Assembly: GCA_963576475.1 (NCBI GenBank) | Contig: OY754970.1 | Location: 41,766,147 to 41,830,146 of the forward strand | Source: Molanna angustata | Taxonomy: Eukaryota > Arthropoda > Insecta > Trichoptera > Molannidae | Length of the DNA: 64,000 bases | Direction of reading: 5' to 3' | Shown here: piece after piece, positions 44,550 through 54,567 of the stretch | Numbering within the stretch: the first letter of the stretch is position 1 | How the letters are laid out: each line of letters begins with the position of its first letter | Notes under the pieces: generated by a model | Database searches by the model: none | Seen by the model: the letters and a program-made list of their open reading frames with translations, nothing else | Told to the model about the DNA's origin: nothing | Made by a program: the position numbers and the translations under genes

Positions 44550-45680
44550 CCAAGTTTGTTTAAAGTACATAAGTTTAATAATCTATAAAACTGAATGATA
44601 TGAAAATCTGTAAAACTGTTAGACATTACTGACTAAGGACTTACAACTTTACCTGGATAGACTAACTTCTTATTTTGACTCTAATAAGCTGTTACTAAAT
44701 GTAGAAAAATGTCACTCCATTACATTCTCTAGGAAAAAGAGTACAATACAATACACATACAAAATCAATAGGGAGATGATTGATAAGAAATCAGACTGTA
44801 GAGACTTAGGCATACAACTGGACAGTAAACTTTTATTTGACAAACACCATTATACTGAAAGCTTATAAAATGTTGGGATTCCTGATGAGAGTATGTAAAC
44901 CATTCACACAAATAAAAACATTTAGCTTACTGTATAACACAATTGTTAGAAGTCAATTGGAACAAGCGTCAGTCATTTGGAATCCACAGTATAATACTTA
45001 TATTAACAGTATAGAATGAATACAATAAATATTTTTGAAAAACATGAAGTACAAATTTGGTAATAACTACAAACATGAATTGCAGACTTTACAGACGAGA
45101 CGAAGGACCTCAGACTTAATGTACCTTTATGACATAAAAAACTTCAAAATTGACTGTACAGACCTTATGAAAATGATTAACTTCAACATACCAAATAGAC
45201 AAACAAGACACACCTTAACGTTCTTTTTGGACTAAAAAAAAACACTAATGCCGCTCAGAATTCCCCATTGTACCAATGCCTTACCACATATAATAATTTG
45301 GAAAAACTCAGTTCCGTGGACATATTATGTATGTCCAGGAGCCACGCTATACAGGAATAATAATTTGTTTTGTTATCAGCAGTGAGTACATGCAATATGA
45401 AATCAAAGGTGGGCTGATTAAGTAACAATTACTTATGTTGCTATTCTTATTATATTTGTTTAAAACAATATTATTGTAGTTGCCCATTTAAAAAAAAAAT
45501 AACGGAACATCAACAACATTTGAGAGTTGAATGCTTATAGCATGCCTATATACATTGAAACATTATACATAATAATATTATGTGCTTAATTACAATTTAA
45601 ATGTTTTTTTAGAAATATGATTCATTTATATTGATAAATATACTCACACTAATAACTTATTGTTTAATTTCTATTATGGT
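44550..45680 (+). pseudogene. Jockey-like LINE fragment, RT C-terminal half, with flanking family sequence
   Basis: From about 44655 the frames read LDRLTSYFDSNKLLLNVEKC, CRDLGIQLDSKLLFDKHH, LGFLMRVCKPFTQIKTF, SLLYNTIVRSQLEQASVIWN, RTSDLMYLYDIKNFKIDC and INFNIPNRQTRHTLTF. A remnant like TNAAQNSP and LSSVDILCMSRSHAIQE runs to 45357. Several shifts and stops. The outer sequences on both sides match the deleted copy at 42.6 kb. Confidence 0.8.
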
Positions 45681-45856
45681 AACATTATTAAACATTGAAC
45701 TAATAATATAATAAATTAATGAATATCTTAATTACAAATCACTATTGATAACATTCAATACTTTGTAAGTTCGATGAATACCTGAATTGGTTCGATGTGC
45801 AGCGGTCATAGGTTGGTGAGAAGCGTTAAAAAAACGATGCTTGGCATAAAACAAAT

Positions 45857-45975
45857 GGCGCGCAGCGCCCAATGAAATGCGCGTAGCGCATAAATAAAGG
45901 CGCGAAGCGCCTAAAAAAATGGCGCGTAGCGCCAAACCGGGGTTGGGCCGCGAAGCGGCCAGGGGCGGAGCCCCT
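45857..45975. repeat. Array of six GCGNAGC mini-hairpins
   Basis: Six perfect short inverted repeats: GGCGC-GCA-GCGCC (45857), TGCGC-GTA-GCGCA (45878), AGGCGC-GAA-GCGCCT (45898), TGGCGC-GTA-GCGCCA (45920), GGCCGC-GAA-GCGGCC (45946) and AGGGGC-GGA-GCCCCT (45961). Every one has a GNA triloop closed by GC, giving the core GCGNAGC, and stem bases change on both sides together. Centres are 21, 21, 22, 26 and 15 bases apart. CTAG follows the last stem. Function unknown. A Helitron-like 3' end is one possibility. Confidence 0.95.
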
Positions 45976-45999
45976 AGTGTGTTATTATTGTTTTATTTA

Positions 46000-46434
46000 C
46001 TTTTTTATTTTGAATTTATGGTAGGTATATTGTATGGGACTCTCTTTTAACTTTTTAACTATTTCTCTTTTTCTATCTCTGTTGTAATCCATGTTTACGT
46101 TACTTTGTTGTTAAATGGTTATTTATATTCTTTTTTTTTAATTACTTATATAATTTTGTTTCTGCATCTATATATTTTGTGTACCTATTGTATATTGTAT
46201 GGATGTATACATATTTTTAGGCATCTCTTTTTTATATTATGTTTCATGGCTTATTTTCCAACTGTTTTTTTATGTATTTTTTTAATGTTCGTACATATTA
46301 TATACATCTCTTTTTGTTTTCAGTTTGTAATATTATTGTATGTATTAAACGTATTTGTACTATTTTATTTTGTATGTAATTGTAAAAGGCTATTTAGCCG
46401 TTGATGGAAGAAATAAATTAATAAATAAATAAAT
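46000..46434 (+). mobile_element. LINE 3' UTR with AAAT tail
   Basis: T-rich sequence ending GTAAAAGGCTATTTAGCCGT and TGATGGAAGAAATAAATTAA, then AATAAATAAATAAAT. The 99-codon hydrophobic frame within (46105-46404) reflects the T-richness and is not a credible gene. Confidence 0.55.
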
Positions 46435-46721
46435 TATAATTAATTCGTAACTATCAATTATAGATTCAACGCATGAAGCCTCTATAACTAACATGTTATT
46501 TTTTCAGAATTATCATATCATTTATTATTGTTGGGATTCTGTTATTATAAAAACTTACTTGAATCAGAATAATTGTTACTTTTATGTTGTCAATGTTAGG
46601 GACACCTCAAAATTCTAATTTATTTCACAAACACTTATTTTCTTTGATAGGACGATCGTTTCGGCTGATTAGGCTCTAATATTTTTCTTAAGAATACATA
46701 ATTTTATTTTATTGAGGTTCA

Positions 46722-46885
46722 CCACTCTTTCTGAATGTAGTGCCTTTTTAGGTGAGGCGATACTGGTGTGTGGGGATACACGCATGTGTCATGCTTTCTT
46801 TTATAAGATCATGCACACCCACACACCTATCGCTAGCTACATCATTTCGTGCAAAATGCCGTAATGGTATGAATGAACGATTTTT
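46722..46885 (+). mobile_element. Short dispersed repeat family A, copy 5 (5' truncated)
   Basis: Starts within the middle block (GAGGTTCACCACTCTTTCTG), then TTTTTAGGTGAGGCGATACT, GCATGTGTCATGCTTTC, TATAAGATCATGCACACC and ends ATGCCGTAATGGTATGAATG. Confidence 0.8.
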
Positions 46886-46889
46886 TTTT

Positions 46890-47575
46890 ATAATAACTCG
46901 TTTTTCAATACACAGATACTAGAAAATTTCATGATCTTGAATCCCCCGAGAAACGAAAAACCCAGAATGACCTCTACACAAAATAGTTAATAAACTATTC
47001 CTGTCCTAAAAAAATCCTGTCCAGACTATAATTAATTATAAATATTTTTTTTTTTTTGAATTATGCACTAATTTGTTTAACGAAAAAAAATTATACCAAT
47101 CGAAAGAATAAACCCTGTAGAATATATAAACGTTGGGTTACCTTTTTTCCTGGCATATTTTTTTCCTATATTTCATGTGCCAGATAGAACAAGCAGAAAC
47201 TTAAAATTATTCCATAAATTAACCACACTGTAGTAGATATGTACTAATAATAGAATAAATTCATACTTTCCACGCATTGTAAGCAGTATAATACAAGGTT
47301 TTATAATACCGATATATACAATAACACATATCCGCAATATCGCAGGAGTAAATCGGAACTAACGCAGTTATATGAAGCATTGAATACCTAGCTCCTTTAT
47401 CCTCCAATTCCTACATATCCCATTATCATTTGTATGTTTTTAATTTTGTAATTTTGTATTACTTATCTTGTATGGATAATGTAATGTGTGATGATGAGGG
47501 AATTATTTTGGCATATATTTAACCATCATTGTTGTGTTGTAATTTGCTAATTCGTGTATATTAAATTAATAAATT
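46890..47575. other. Non-coding stretch, nothing recognised
   Basis: AT-rich, with no repeat partner noticed. Confidence 0.35.
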
Positions 47576-47639
47576 AAGAGAGGTAGCTGACGGCACATGG
47601 TGTACCACCGGAGATAGCCCAAAGTCGCAGATCATGACG

Positions 47640-47862
47640 ACTCATGGCTGTTCTTCGCCCACCACTGCCCGTTCTGCTTATGGAGACTAATAACGGCCCC
47701 TTGCAAAACTCTGAATGGACATACGAAGAATTCGGAGAACTCTAAAACCTTGCAGACACTGCAGTTAATGTGCCAAAGAGAGCTAATCATGTGGAAACAA
47801 CTGGCTCACTGTTCACCGAATTCAAGAAAGAAAGTCTTGAAAGCCCCAAAGTTGAGCCGACT
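47640..47862 (-). mobile_element. R1-like LINE 3' end (same family as 57.3 kb)
   Basis: Matches 57300-57530: CACCACTGCCCGTTCTGCTT, ACTAATAACGGCCCCTTGCA, AAAACCTTGCAGACACTGCA and TGTGCCAAAGAGAGCTAATC, up to the complement of the last codons (AAGTCTTGAAAGCC). 5' truncated, with no poly-A. The plus-strand ACCCCGGATG..AATGATGATG that follows may be a second small LINE end. Confidence 0.8.
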
Positions 47863-48304
47863 GATGACTAGTAGACCCGACCCCGGATGAACTGTGATAA
47901 AGAGGAAGGAAATGATGATCATTAGTGATGATATAGATAAATCTTAAATTTCTAAATTGTGGCTAAACGATTTTGGGACAATGCCAGTGGCCAACATGAT
48001 ATAGGTATGAGAAGATTTATATTTCAAGAGAATGCCAATTTCAATATATTTTATTTTTTATTCCTCGAATGATTTTTGAGTATTTAAAATAAGTAGGTAT
48101 CTATAGAGTAAGAACCAGCTTACTGCCAGACGTACGTCATAGTATAAAGGCTTATTTTTTCTGTAAAAGCTACCGCAGCAGGTTGGATTATATGAACGTT
48201 GAATAGTAAATTTTGTTGTTTATGTAAAAGGAGTCTGTCTGGGGATTACCAGCCAATGATTTAATAAATGGAAGACGTGGTTTCTAATAGTCTTCCGTAG
48301 TAGA

Positions 48305-48735
48305 TATAAAACGAGTGGGTTGTGCCCAACACTATACTCCTCAATACTAAGTCACTCCACAAGTATTCAAATTTTGTATAGGAATTTTTCAACATTTTTA
48401 TGAAATGAGTTGTTCAATATTTTTTTATTTACATATTTTATTATGAAAACTTGATATTTCTTCAATGTCATTTTATGAAATAGATGTGCCTTTTTACCAA
48501 TTTGAAAATATAAAATTCTAATTTGAATTTTCTTAAGCTTGGGGTCACTTTGAAATATTTGACAGTTAAAAAAATTGAGAAGCACTATTCAGATATCCTT
48601 CAAAATCTAATAGGGCTAATTGAGTATTATATACATAAATACAAAATTTGAAAATAATCTAATAAGTACTTTTCTCTATAATCGATAAAGTAAAATAAAC
48701 ACCCCGTACATAGCATACAGCACACATCATGGTAT
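48305..48735 (-). mobile_element. Dispersed repeat family X, copy 2
   Basis: Read on minus it follows 56760-57171 closely: CATAGCATACAGCACACATC side, GTGACCCCAAGCTTAAG, CTATACAAAATTTGAATACT, TGTGGAGTGACTTAGTATTG and GTTGGGCACAACCCACTCG. The first part with the GGGGAGTT block is missing. Confidence 0.75.
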
Positions 48736-48789
48736 TTACTATTGACATGCTAAAATATTGTTTAATAGGAATTTTCAACACTTTGGAGG

Positions 48790-49190
48790 CTGTTATTTTA
48801 TTTTTATTTTATTTTTATTCTATTTTTATTTATTGGCAAATTCACAGAATGTATTATATAACATTATTTACATAATCTTTTATATATAAATACATTCTAA
48901 TTATGAATTTACTCGTGAAATATTACAATTATAAAAGCTTGGTAGAAAAAAGTATTTAAAAACAAAACAAACAGAACTATGATGACAGAAGAAGTAACAA
49001 TAACAATGAATCAATTTACAATAATTTGAAAGAGAAGAAATAAATACATTAACAATATAAAGAAGAAATCTTAACAAATTGTGTAAAAAAAAATTGGTAG
49101 AAAAATCAATAGAAAAATAGAGATGCACAATCTCTCAAGACTTACGTCATGAATTTATCAAGTATAAAAAAAACGACATTCAATGATATC
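48790..49190 (-). mobile_element. Probable LINE 3' UTR with TTTA-rich tail
   Basis: Plus-strand TTTTATTTTTATTTTATTTT is followed by TATTGGCAAATTCACAGAAT. The latter recurs as GTTAGTAAATTCACTGAATA at 51.4 kb. No coding content. Confidence 0.45.
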
Positions 49191-49204
49191 AAGTATAAAA
49201 AAAA

Positions 49205-49735
49205 GACATTCCAATGAATTTGAAAAGAAAGGTCATTGAAACATGTATCCTCCCAGTGCTAACACATGGTTTGGAAACAATGACTCTAACTGCCAACACA
49301 ATATACAAACTAAAGTGTACGCAACGAGCTATGGAACGGCAAATGTTAGGAGTGAGCCTCCGGGATAAAATAAGAAATGAAGAAATAAGACGCCAAACAA
49401 AAGTTGTTGACATAGCAGACCGTGTTGCAAAGTTGAAATGGCAGTGGGCAGGACATTTTGCAAGACAGGGTACCGAGAGGTGGACACCCAGAATACTAAA
49501 ATGGAGACCGTGGGAAAATAAAAGACCGGTAGGTCGACCACAAAAAAGATGGGTGGACGATATCATTCCGGTTGTGGGAAGAGGTTGGCTGGGGGAAGCA
49601 CAGACCGAGAGAGATAGAGTTCATTGGAGGAGGCCTACATCCAGCAGTGGAGAGATGGCTGACGAAGAAGAAGAAGAAGAAGAAAAAAAACGAAAGAGAG
49701 AAGAAAAAAAAATATCTATGTTAAGATGAAGTTAT
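49205..49735 (+). mobile_element. RTE-type LINE C-terminal fragment with GAA tail
   Basis: Reads RKVIETCILPVLTHGLETMT, LKCTQRAMERQMLGVSLRDK, IRNEEIRRQTKVVDIADRVA, KLKWQWAGHFARQ and RPVGRPQKRWVDDI, ending WLGEAQTERDRVHW, the classic RTE C-terminal module. One shift then gives EEAYIQQWRDG and a stop, followed by (GAA)n at 49658-49690. The Glu-rich C-terminus of the 171-codon frame is therefore the tail read through after the shift. 5' truncated. Confidence 0.9.
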
Positions 49736-49814
49736 CTCCGAAAGCCACCACTACTCAAGGTTAATCTAATCCAATCGTTATTTCCTGCTGTGGATTTTTT
49801 GGAAAAATCCGTTT

Positions 49815-50440
49815 TACTATTTTTATTTTATTTGTTTATTTATTTATTAATAATATAAAGAAGAAGATACAATTCAATTATATACTATAATATAAGTGTA
49901 CATTAATATTTATTGATAAATATTGTAATAGATAGGATACGATGAACACCTCACTAGGAAGTCCTGTGCAGAGGTGTTCAATTGAACAGTTGTGTGACAT
50001 AAATAGTACATTATGTGTAAAGTTCTTGAATTAAATTATACATTTAATTGTTATTGAGAAAAAAATATATGAAAGTTATTTATATTTGATTATAATTTGA
50101 TTTGATTATAAGGTGTATTGATATGAACTGAACCGGTGTTATATATCCATAGTGTTGTGTGTTTTTTTTTGTAGTTTTGTGGTAGCAGTTTTAGTGAGGT
50201 TAGTAGACAATCATGAAGTTTGGTGGCATAGTATTTAAAATGTCTTTGTCCATGTGTAGTTTGCAACTTCGGGATATTTATTGTGTTGGTGATAGAGGAT
50301 CTTGTTGTTCTTGGAGGTTGTGTATTGTGTACAGTGGGGAAGTTGTGTTTAAAATTATTTAAAAGTGCAGGTCTTGCGTATAATTGTCGCAGTGTCATAA
50401 CTTCCAGAGTCTTGAAAATCAACGTGGAGTTGTTCTGTAT
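49815..50440 (-). mobile_element. LINE C-terminus, 3' UTR and tail (same family as 17.8 kb)
   Basis: Minus strand: coding end at 50422-50090 (IFKTLEVMTLRQLYARPALL, NNFKHNFPTVHNTQ, NIPKLQTTHGQRHFKYYATK, LHDCLLTSLKLLP), then about 250 bases of UTR, ending in AAATAAATAAACAAATAAAA at 49820-49845. Coding frame intact in this stretch. Upstream RT lost. Confidence 0.75.
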
Positions 50441-50589
50441 GGCACATTCAGTATGATTTTTATTTTATACGTCAATTTGACAGTCACTGGCTTTTTATCT
50501 TCTATTATTTCAAGAGAAAAAAAATGTTATTTAGAATATTATTAACTTTGTAAATTTAAATAAATACTTATTTAACTCTTATATCTTTT

Positions 50590-51070
50590 TACTCCTCGTT
50601 GCCCTAAAGGGATATAGTGGGGAGTTGTGATTTCGCAATTTTTAAGGTTATTTTTTTTATTGCAGGTTATCAACTAGTATCATGCTTAGATTGTATTCTG
50701 AAAGTTTTATAACAATGTATCTGTACTGCGTACTATGTGCTGTGTTAGGCGGGCGTACTTAAAATTTGATTTTCATTTTCTAATTGCTAAACAGGCACTT
50801 TCATAAAATGGTATTGAAGAATTATCAATTTTTCATAATAAAATATTAAAATCAAGAATAATTTAAATAAATCATTTCATAAAAATGCCAAAAATTCCAT
50901 ACAAAATTTGAATAACTTTTGGAGTGACTCGGTAAAAAAAAAATGTTCTGTGTACCTACAGCACTACATATTATATGTTCTAAAAAAAAATAATAGCATA
51001 ATTTATGAAGTGTAAATACACTTATTCGTGAAGTATAGAGTTTAGAGTTGACCACAACCCAATCGTTCGA
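50590..51070 (+). mobile_element. Dispersed repeat family X, copy 3
   Basis: Starts ACTCCTCGTTGCCCTAAAGG, then GATATAGTGGGGAGTTGTGA and ATCAACTAGTATCATGCTTA. It ends TAGAGTTTAGAGTTGACCAC and AACCCAATCG. The middle is shorter than in copy 4. The 168-codon minus frame across it (50852-51358) has no motif. Confidence 0.8.
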
Positions 51071-51349
51071 ATATAATATGACAAGGGAATATGTGTATGT
51101 CAAAAGCACTTCAAACGAAAAACTGAATAAAATTGTATACGATGGAAGAAGATAAATGAAATTAAGATGTCCAATTTTTTTTATTATGTCGATCATAATT
51201 TTATGGTTTTCTTTAGAAGAATAAAGACATTTGTGTTGTTTCAAGAAAAAAATTCGAGAATATTTCTTGAAATTTATTATATTTCTAGCTGTTATACACG
51301 GCTTCGCCTGTGTTTGTAATCCGAAATCTTTTTTTACAAAGATAAGAAA

Positions 51350-51440
51350 TTTAGACATTTATATTTTAGTTATTTTTTTATTTGTTAGTAAATTCACTGA
51401 ATATATTACATAACAATAGCCATTAATTTATGTGTTAATG
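51350..51440. repeat. Fragment of the 48.8 kb LINE 3' UTR family
   Basis: TTTGTTAGTAAATTCACTGA, ATATATTACATAACAAT. Weak, short match. Confidence 0.3.
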
Positions 51441-51444
51441 AAGC

Positions 51445-52500
51445 CATCGACATATTATATGAAAATACATGGTAAAAATTATCAGAATAAGAAAATGGGT
51501 CATTTTTAAATTTAGTATGGAAAAATTAAAACATCGCAAAAAACCTTCAAAATCCGCGGATTAATAATTAGATAGATCTGTAGCAAATGATCCCGGGTTT
51601 TTCCCGGTGAAGAAATAGTTTTTTTTTTGTTATTTAGTTGTCAGTCTAAATTTATAAAACGATTGGCATTATAATTTATGTTTTACAAATAACTCATCAG
51701 GAAATTTTTTGAAAAGATGTGCCACATTATTAAGGCATTCATAAATATATTATTACTTGTATTTAGAGTCCTCAAGTGAAGCATTGATACTGGTTTTCTT
51801 CTGTTGTCTGTTGCATTCCGTAGAAGTAAAGACAGACGACATAATATTATACAAACGAATTAACAGACCATGACGTTTATTATTATTGAAGTGATGTCAT
51901 TCTTGTTTCAGCGCTTCAGGAAATATCTCTGAATAAAATCCCTTGTGTATCCATCTATCGATTGGTTCAATCAAGAGTATTACTATATTTTATTTTATCC
52001 ATTCCATTCTAGGTATCTAGGGAGGTATGTGAAATACTCAATAAATATCAAATGTATGGTTGAAAAATTCTTCAATACAATTCAAAGATGCAATAATCTC
52101 AGAACAAAATGAATTATTCAACCGTTATGCATAATAGCGAGCTATTTCTCAGAAAGACAAAACAATTTACTTTATACTAGAGTCAGAAATGATACATTCA
52201 GATTAAGACGAGAATGTAATTTAAAAAATATATCGTGAATAGAAAAGGTATAGTATAAATCTTATGTAATCGTAAAGCATTTATCTTTATTCAGTTCTTG
52301 TATTTTAAAACATTTTCAAACGTAAAAGACAAAATGCGCTCCATACTCAAGAAACGCCTTAATCACTCAATGTGTACAGCACGTATTTAAAATTTAAAGA
52401 TCTGTGTCCTTGCTGGCGAAAATGATACTGTCCACAGACATGGTGTCTCTTTGACCACTAAAATGAGATTCGTCGTATCAATGCAAGTTGAATTGTCTTA
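51445..52500. other. Non-coding stretch, nothing recognised
   Basis: AT-rich with no supportable feature. A CCCGGGTTTTTCCCGG motif at 51593-51608 is a small near-palindrome. Confidence 0.35.
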
Positions 52501-52514
52501 CAAAATGATACTTT

Positions 52515-52699
52515 ATATTCAAATATCAATTTAACACGCACCTAATAATAAAATGGCACATTCTGGAGACTTGTGATGTTTACCGTCTTACAGATAAGGA
52601 CTGAAAACACAATTAAAAACTGAGTCTCCACCGGGACCCGAGCCCGAGACCTTTGCCTCAGGAGTTGGATATCTAATTAACTACGCCACGATGGTCGAT
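52515..52699 (-). mobile_element. tRNA-derived SINE, copy 4, decayed
   Basis: Minus-strand body and head recognisable (AACACAATTAAAAACTGAGT complement), but the B box is damaged (plus strand GGGACCCGAGCCCGAGACC) and the A box altered. Older copy than the others. Confidence 0.8.
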
Positions 52700-52879
52700 T
52701 GTTTATATTTGAGGTGTCAAGATAGCTGTCATATTTTGAAACTATAGAAAACAATAGAATCATGGATCAGAAACAAATACATAATTTACTGCGTGGAAAC
52801 TTAATCAAGACACTATAAATTTTAGACCAAAATCTACTGCCAAATTAAGTCATAGTAAAAACGCTGTTTTTTTCTGTAG

Positions 52880-53400
52880 AAGGGGCTAGGTTGTGGCCAT
52901 AGGAGCCTATTAAGTTATGTTGGGGGTGGCCACAGCCCCACCCTAGGATTCGTGCAAAATGTCGGTGCCCCCTTCAATTCTAACCTATGGAAGAGCAGGA
53001 CAGACGCCTTAATGTCTCGCTCGACGGTGACTCGTCAAACGCGGCGAAGACTCAGCCTGCACCATTCACTGGGCGTGGAAATCGAAAAAGTGAAAGTACT
53101 GTAAATCGCCAGCACGAGTACTAAGGGGTGGAGGAGCCCCCCGGCATGACTGGTGGGCACGACCCATTCGGCGATAGTCCGCCATGATAATGAGACAGGT
53201 GTAGCCGACCGTGCGCTTGGTGTGGAAATCGAAGAACTGAAAGTTGCGTGGTGAAGGTTCCCTGTCGATTCACGTGTTACCATGACACTGTTGGGTGGGA
53301 AACCCTCGCTATGATTGACGGGCCTCCACGTCTATGTTAGACTCTTGTTTTGTCCGACGAGCAGCCGCTTCGGGGAGGAAAAGAACTATACAGTTCTAAT
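52880..53400 (+). repeat. GC-rich dispersed repeat, copy 2 (longer)
   Basis: First 220 bases match 29905-30125 (GGGGCTAGGTTGTGGCCATA, CGGTGCCCCCTTCAATTCTA, TCGCTCGACGGTGACTCGTC, CATTCACTGGGCGTGGAAAT). The following 300 bases contain internal echoes (CGTGGAAATCGAAAAAGTGA versus TGTGGAAATCGAAGAACTGA) and CCGACGAGCAGCCGCTTCGG. No open frame of note. It may be the 5' region of a retroelement. Confidence 0.65.
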
Positions 53401-53487
53401 ACTTTGCCTATGAAGTGGGGTAGGGGACTGCGAAATACTCTAAATGTAGAAGTAGGTAGGTATACCACAGCAGGTAACAACGATTGA

Positions 53488-54290
53488 GTTATACTAGTTG
53501 CATGTAACACATGAGATCCAACTGTCGATAGCGATAGTATGTATAGTTAAAGAATAAGTACCAAACTATAAACCCATAGGTATATACAAATTATTGAATA
53601 TTTTAGGATATTTTATTTTCTATACAACACATGAAGGTACGTATGTCAAGATAGGACAGTATGGAGGTCAGTCCTTTTTTCTACCCAGAATATGAAAACA
53701 GCATGATGGTATGTATGTATGTATGTTTGGAGATTTAAATATCAAACTATTAAGTCTTCTTATATATTGTGTATTCTCAAACATTTTTTATTAAGAAAAA
53801 TATTTTTTTTATTATAAATTTATGAGTTCAACTGCCTATATTTACAAATATTTTAAAAATATCGAAAAAAGCCGAAACACCCCAATTAGATAATTTAATC
53901 TTCTATAAAAAATATTAATATTGTAGAAGTAAATCTCAATTTTTTTAAACAATTTGTATAAAAATTGAATTTAGTGACGACATCGCTTCATACAATTTGT
54001 ATATCTCGCCTATACACAATATGTAAGAAGACTTAATAGTTTGATACTTAAATCTCCAAACATACATACCTACATACTATCATGCTGTTTTCATATTCCG
54101 GGTAAGAGAAAAGAACTGACCTCCATACTGTCTTATCTTGACATCCTACATGTGTTGTTTAGAAAATAAAATATCCTAAAATATTCAATAATTTGTATTT
54201 ATGGGTTTATAGTTTGGTACTTATACTTCAACTATACATACTATCGCTATCGACAGTTGGATCTCATGTGTTTCATGCAACTAGTGTAAA
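53488..54290. mobile_element. Foldback element, family Z, about 295-bp arms
   Basis: Left arm 53488-53785 and right arm 53996-54290 are inverted near-copies: CACATGAGATCCAACTGTCG and CGACAGTTGGATCTCATGTG, GTATGGAGGTCAG and CTGACCTCCATAC, TGATGGTATGTATGTATG and its variant complement. The spacer is AT-rich. Each arm contains GTCAAGATAGGACAGTATGG..AACAGCATGATGGTATG, which resembles the RTE-like LINE end. A related single arm is at 60.78 kb. Confidence 0.85.
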
Positions 54291-54527
54291 AGAAACAAAA
54301 ATTAAATGGGTAAAACTTCGTTCCAAACACTCAATGAAGTATTAATGTTTCACTTTTAACTTCACATCCATTCAATATTATGCCGCTTAAAATAAAATAA
54401 TTCTGGTAGTTTTTTTATTTATTTAGAATTACGCCTTGATCTAACGCAATCATACCATCCGTATTGTTATACGTATGTTGTCGTCGTATCACCGGGCGTA
54501 TCAGCAGAAAGTACAACAATAGGTTCA

Positions 54528-54556
54528 GTTACCATACCATACCATACCATACCATC
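54528..54556. repeat. (ATGGT)n tail of the RTE-like LINE
   Basis: Plus-strand ACCATACCATACCATACCAT; on the coding strand this directly extends the terminal GCGTGATGGTATGG. Confidence 0.9.
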
Positions 54557-54567
54557 ACGCCATTTCC

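Noticed and set aside
46105..46404. 99-codon multi-transmembrane-looking frame
   Set aside because: It lies in the T-rich 3' UTR of a LINE that ends in an AAAT tail.
51231..51413. Hydrophobic small protein around 51.2-51.4 kb and the 168-codon minus frame over it
   Set aside because: T-rich composition makes hydrophobic frames by chance; part of it lies in repeat family X.
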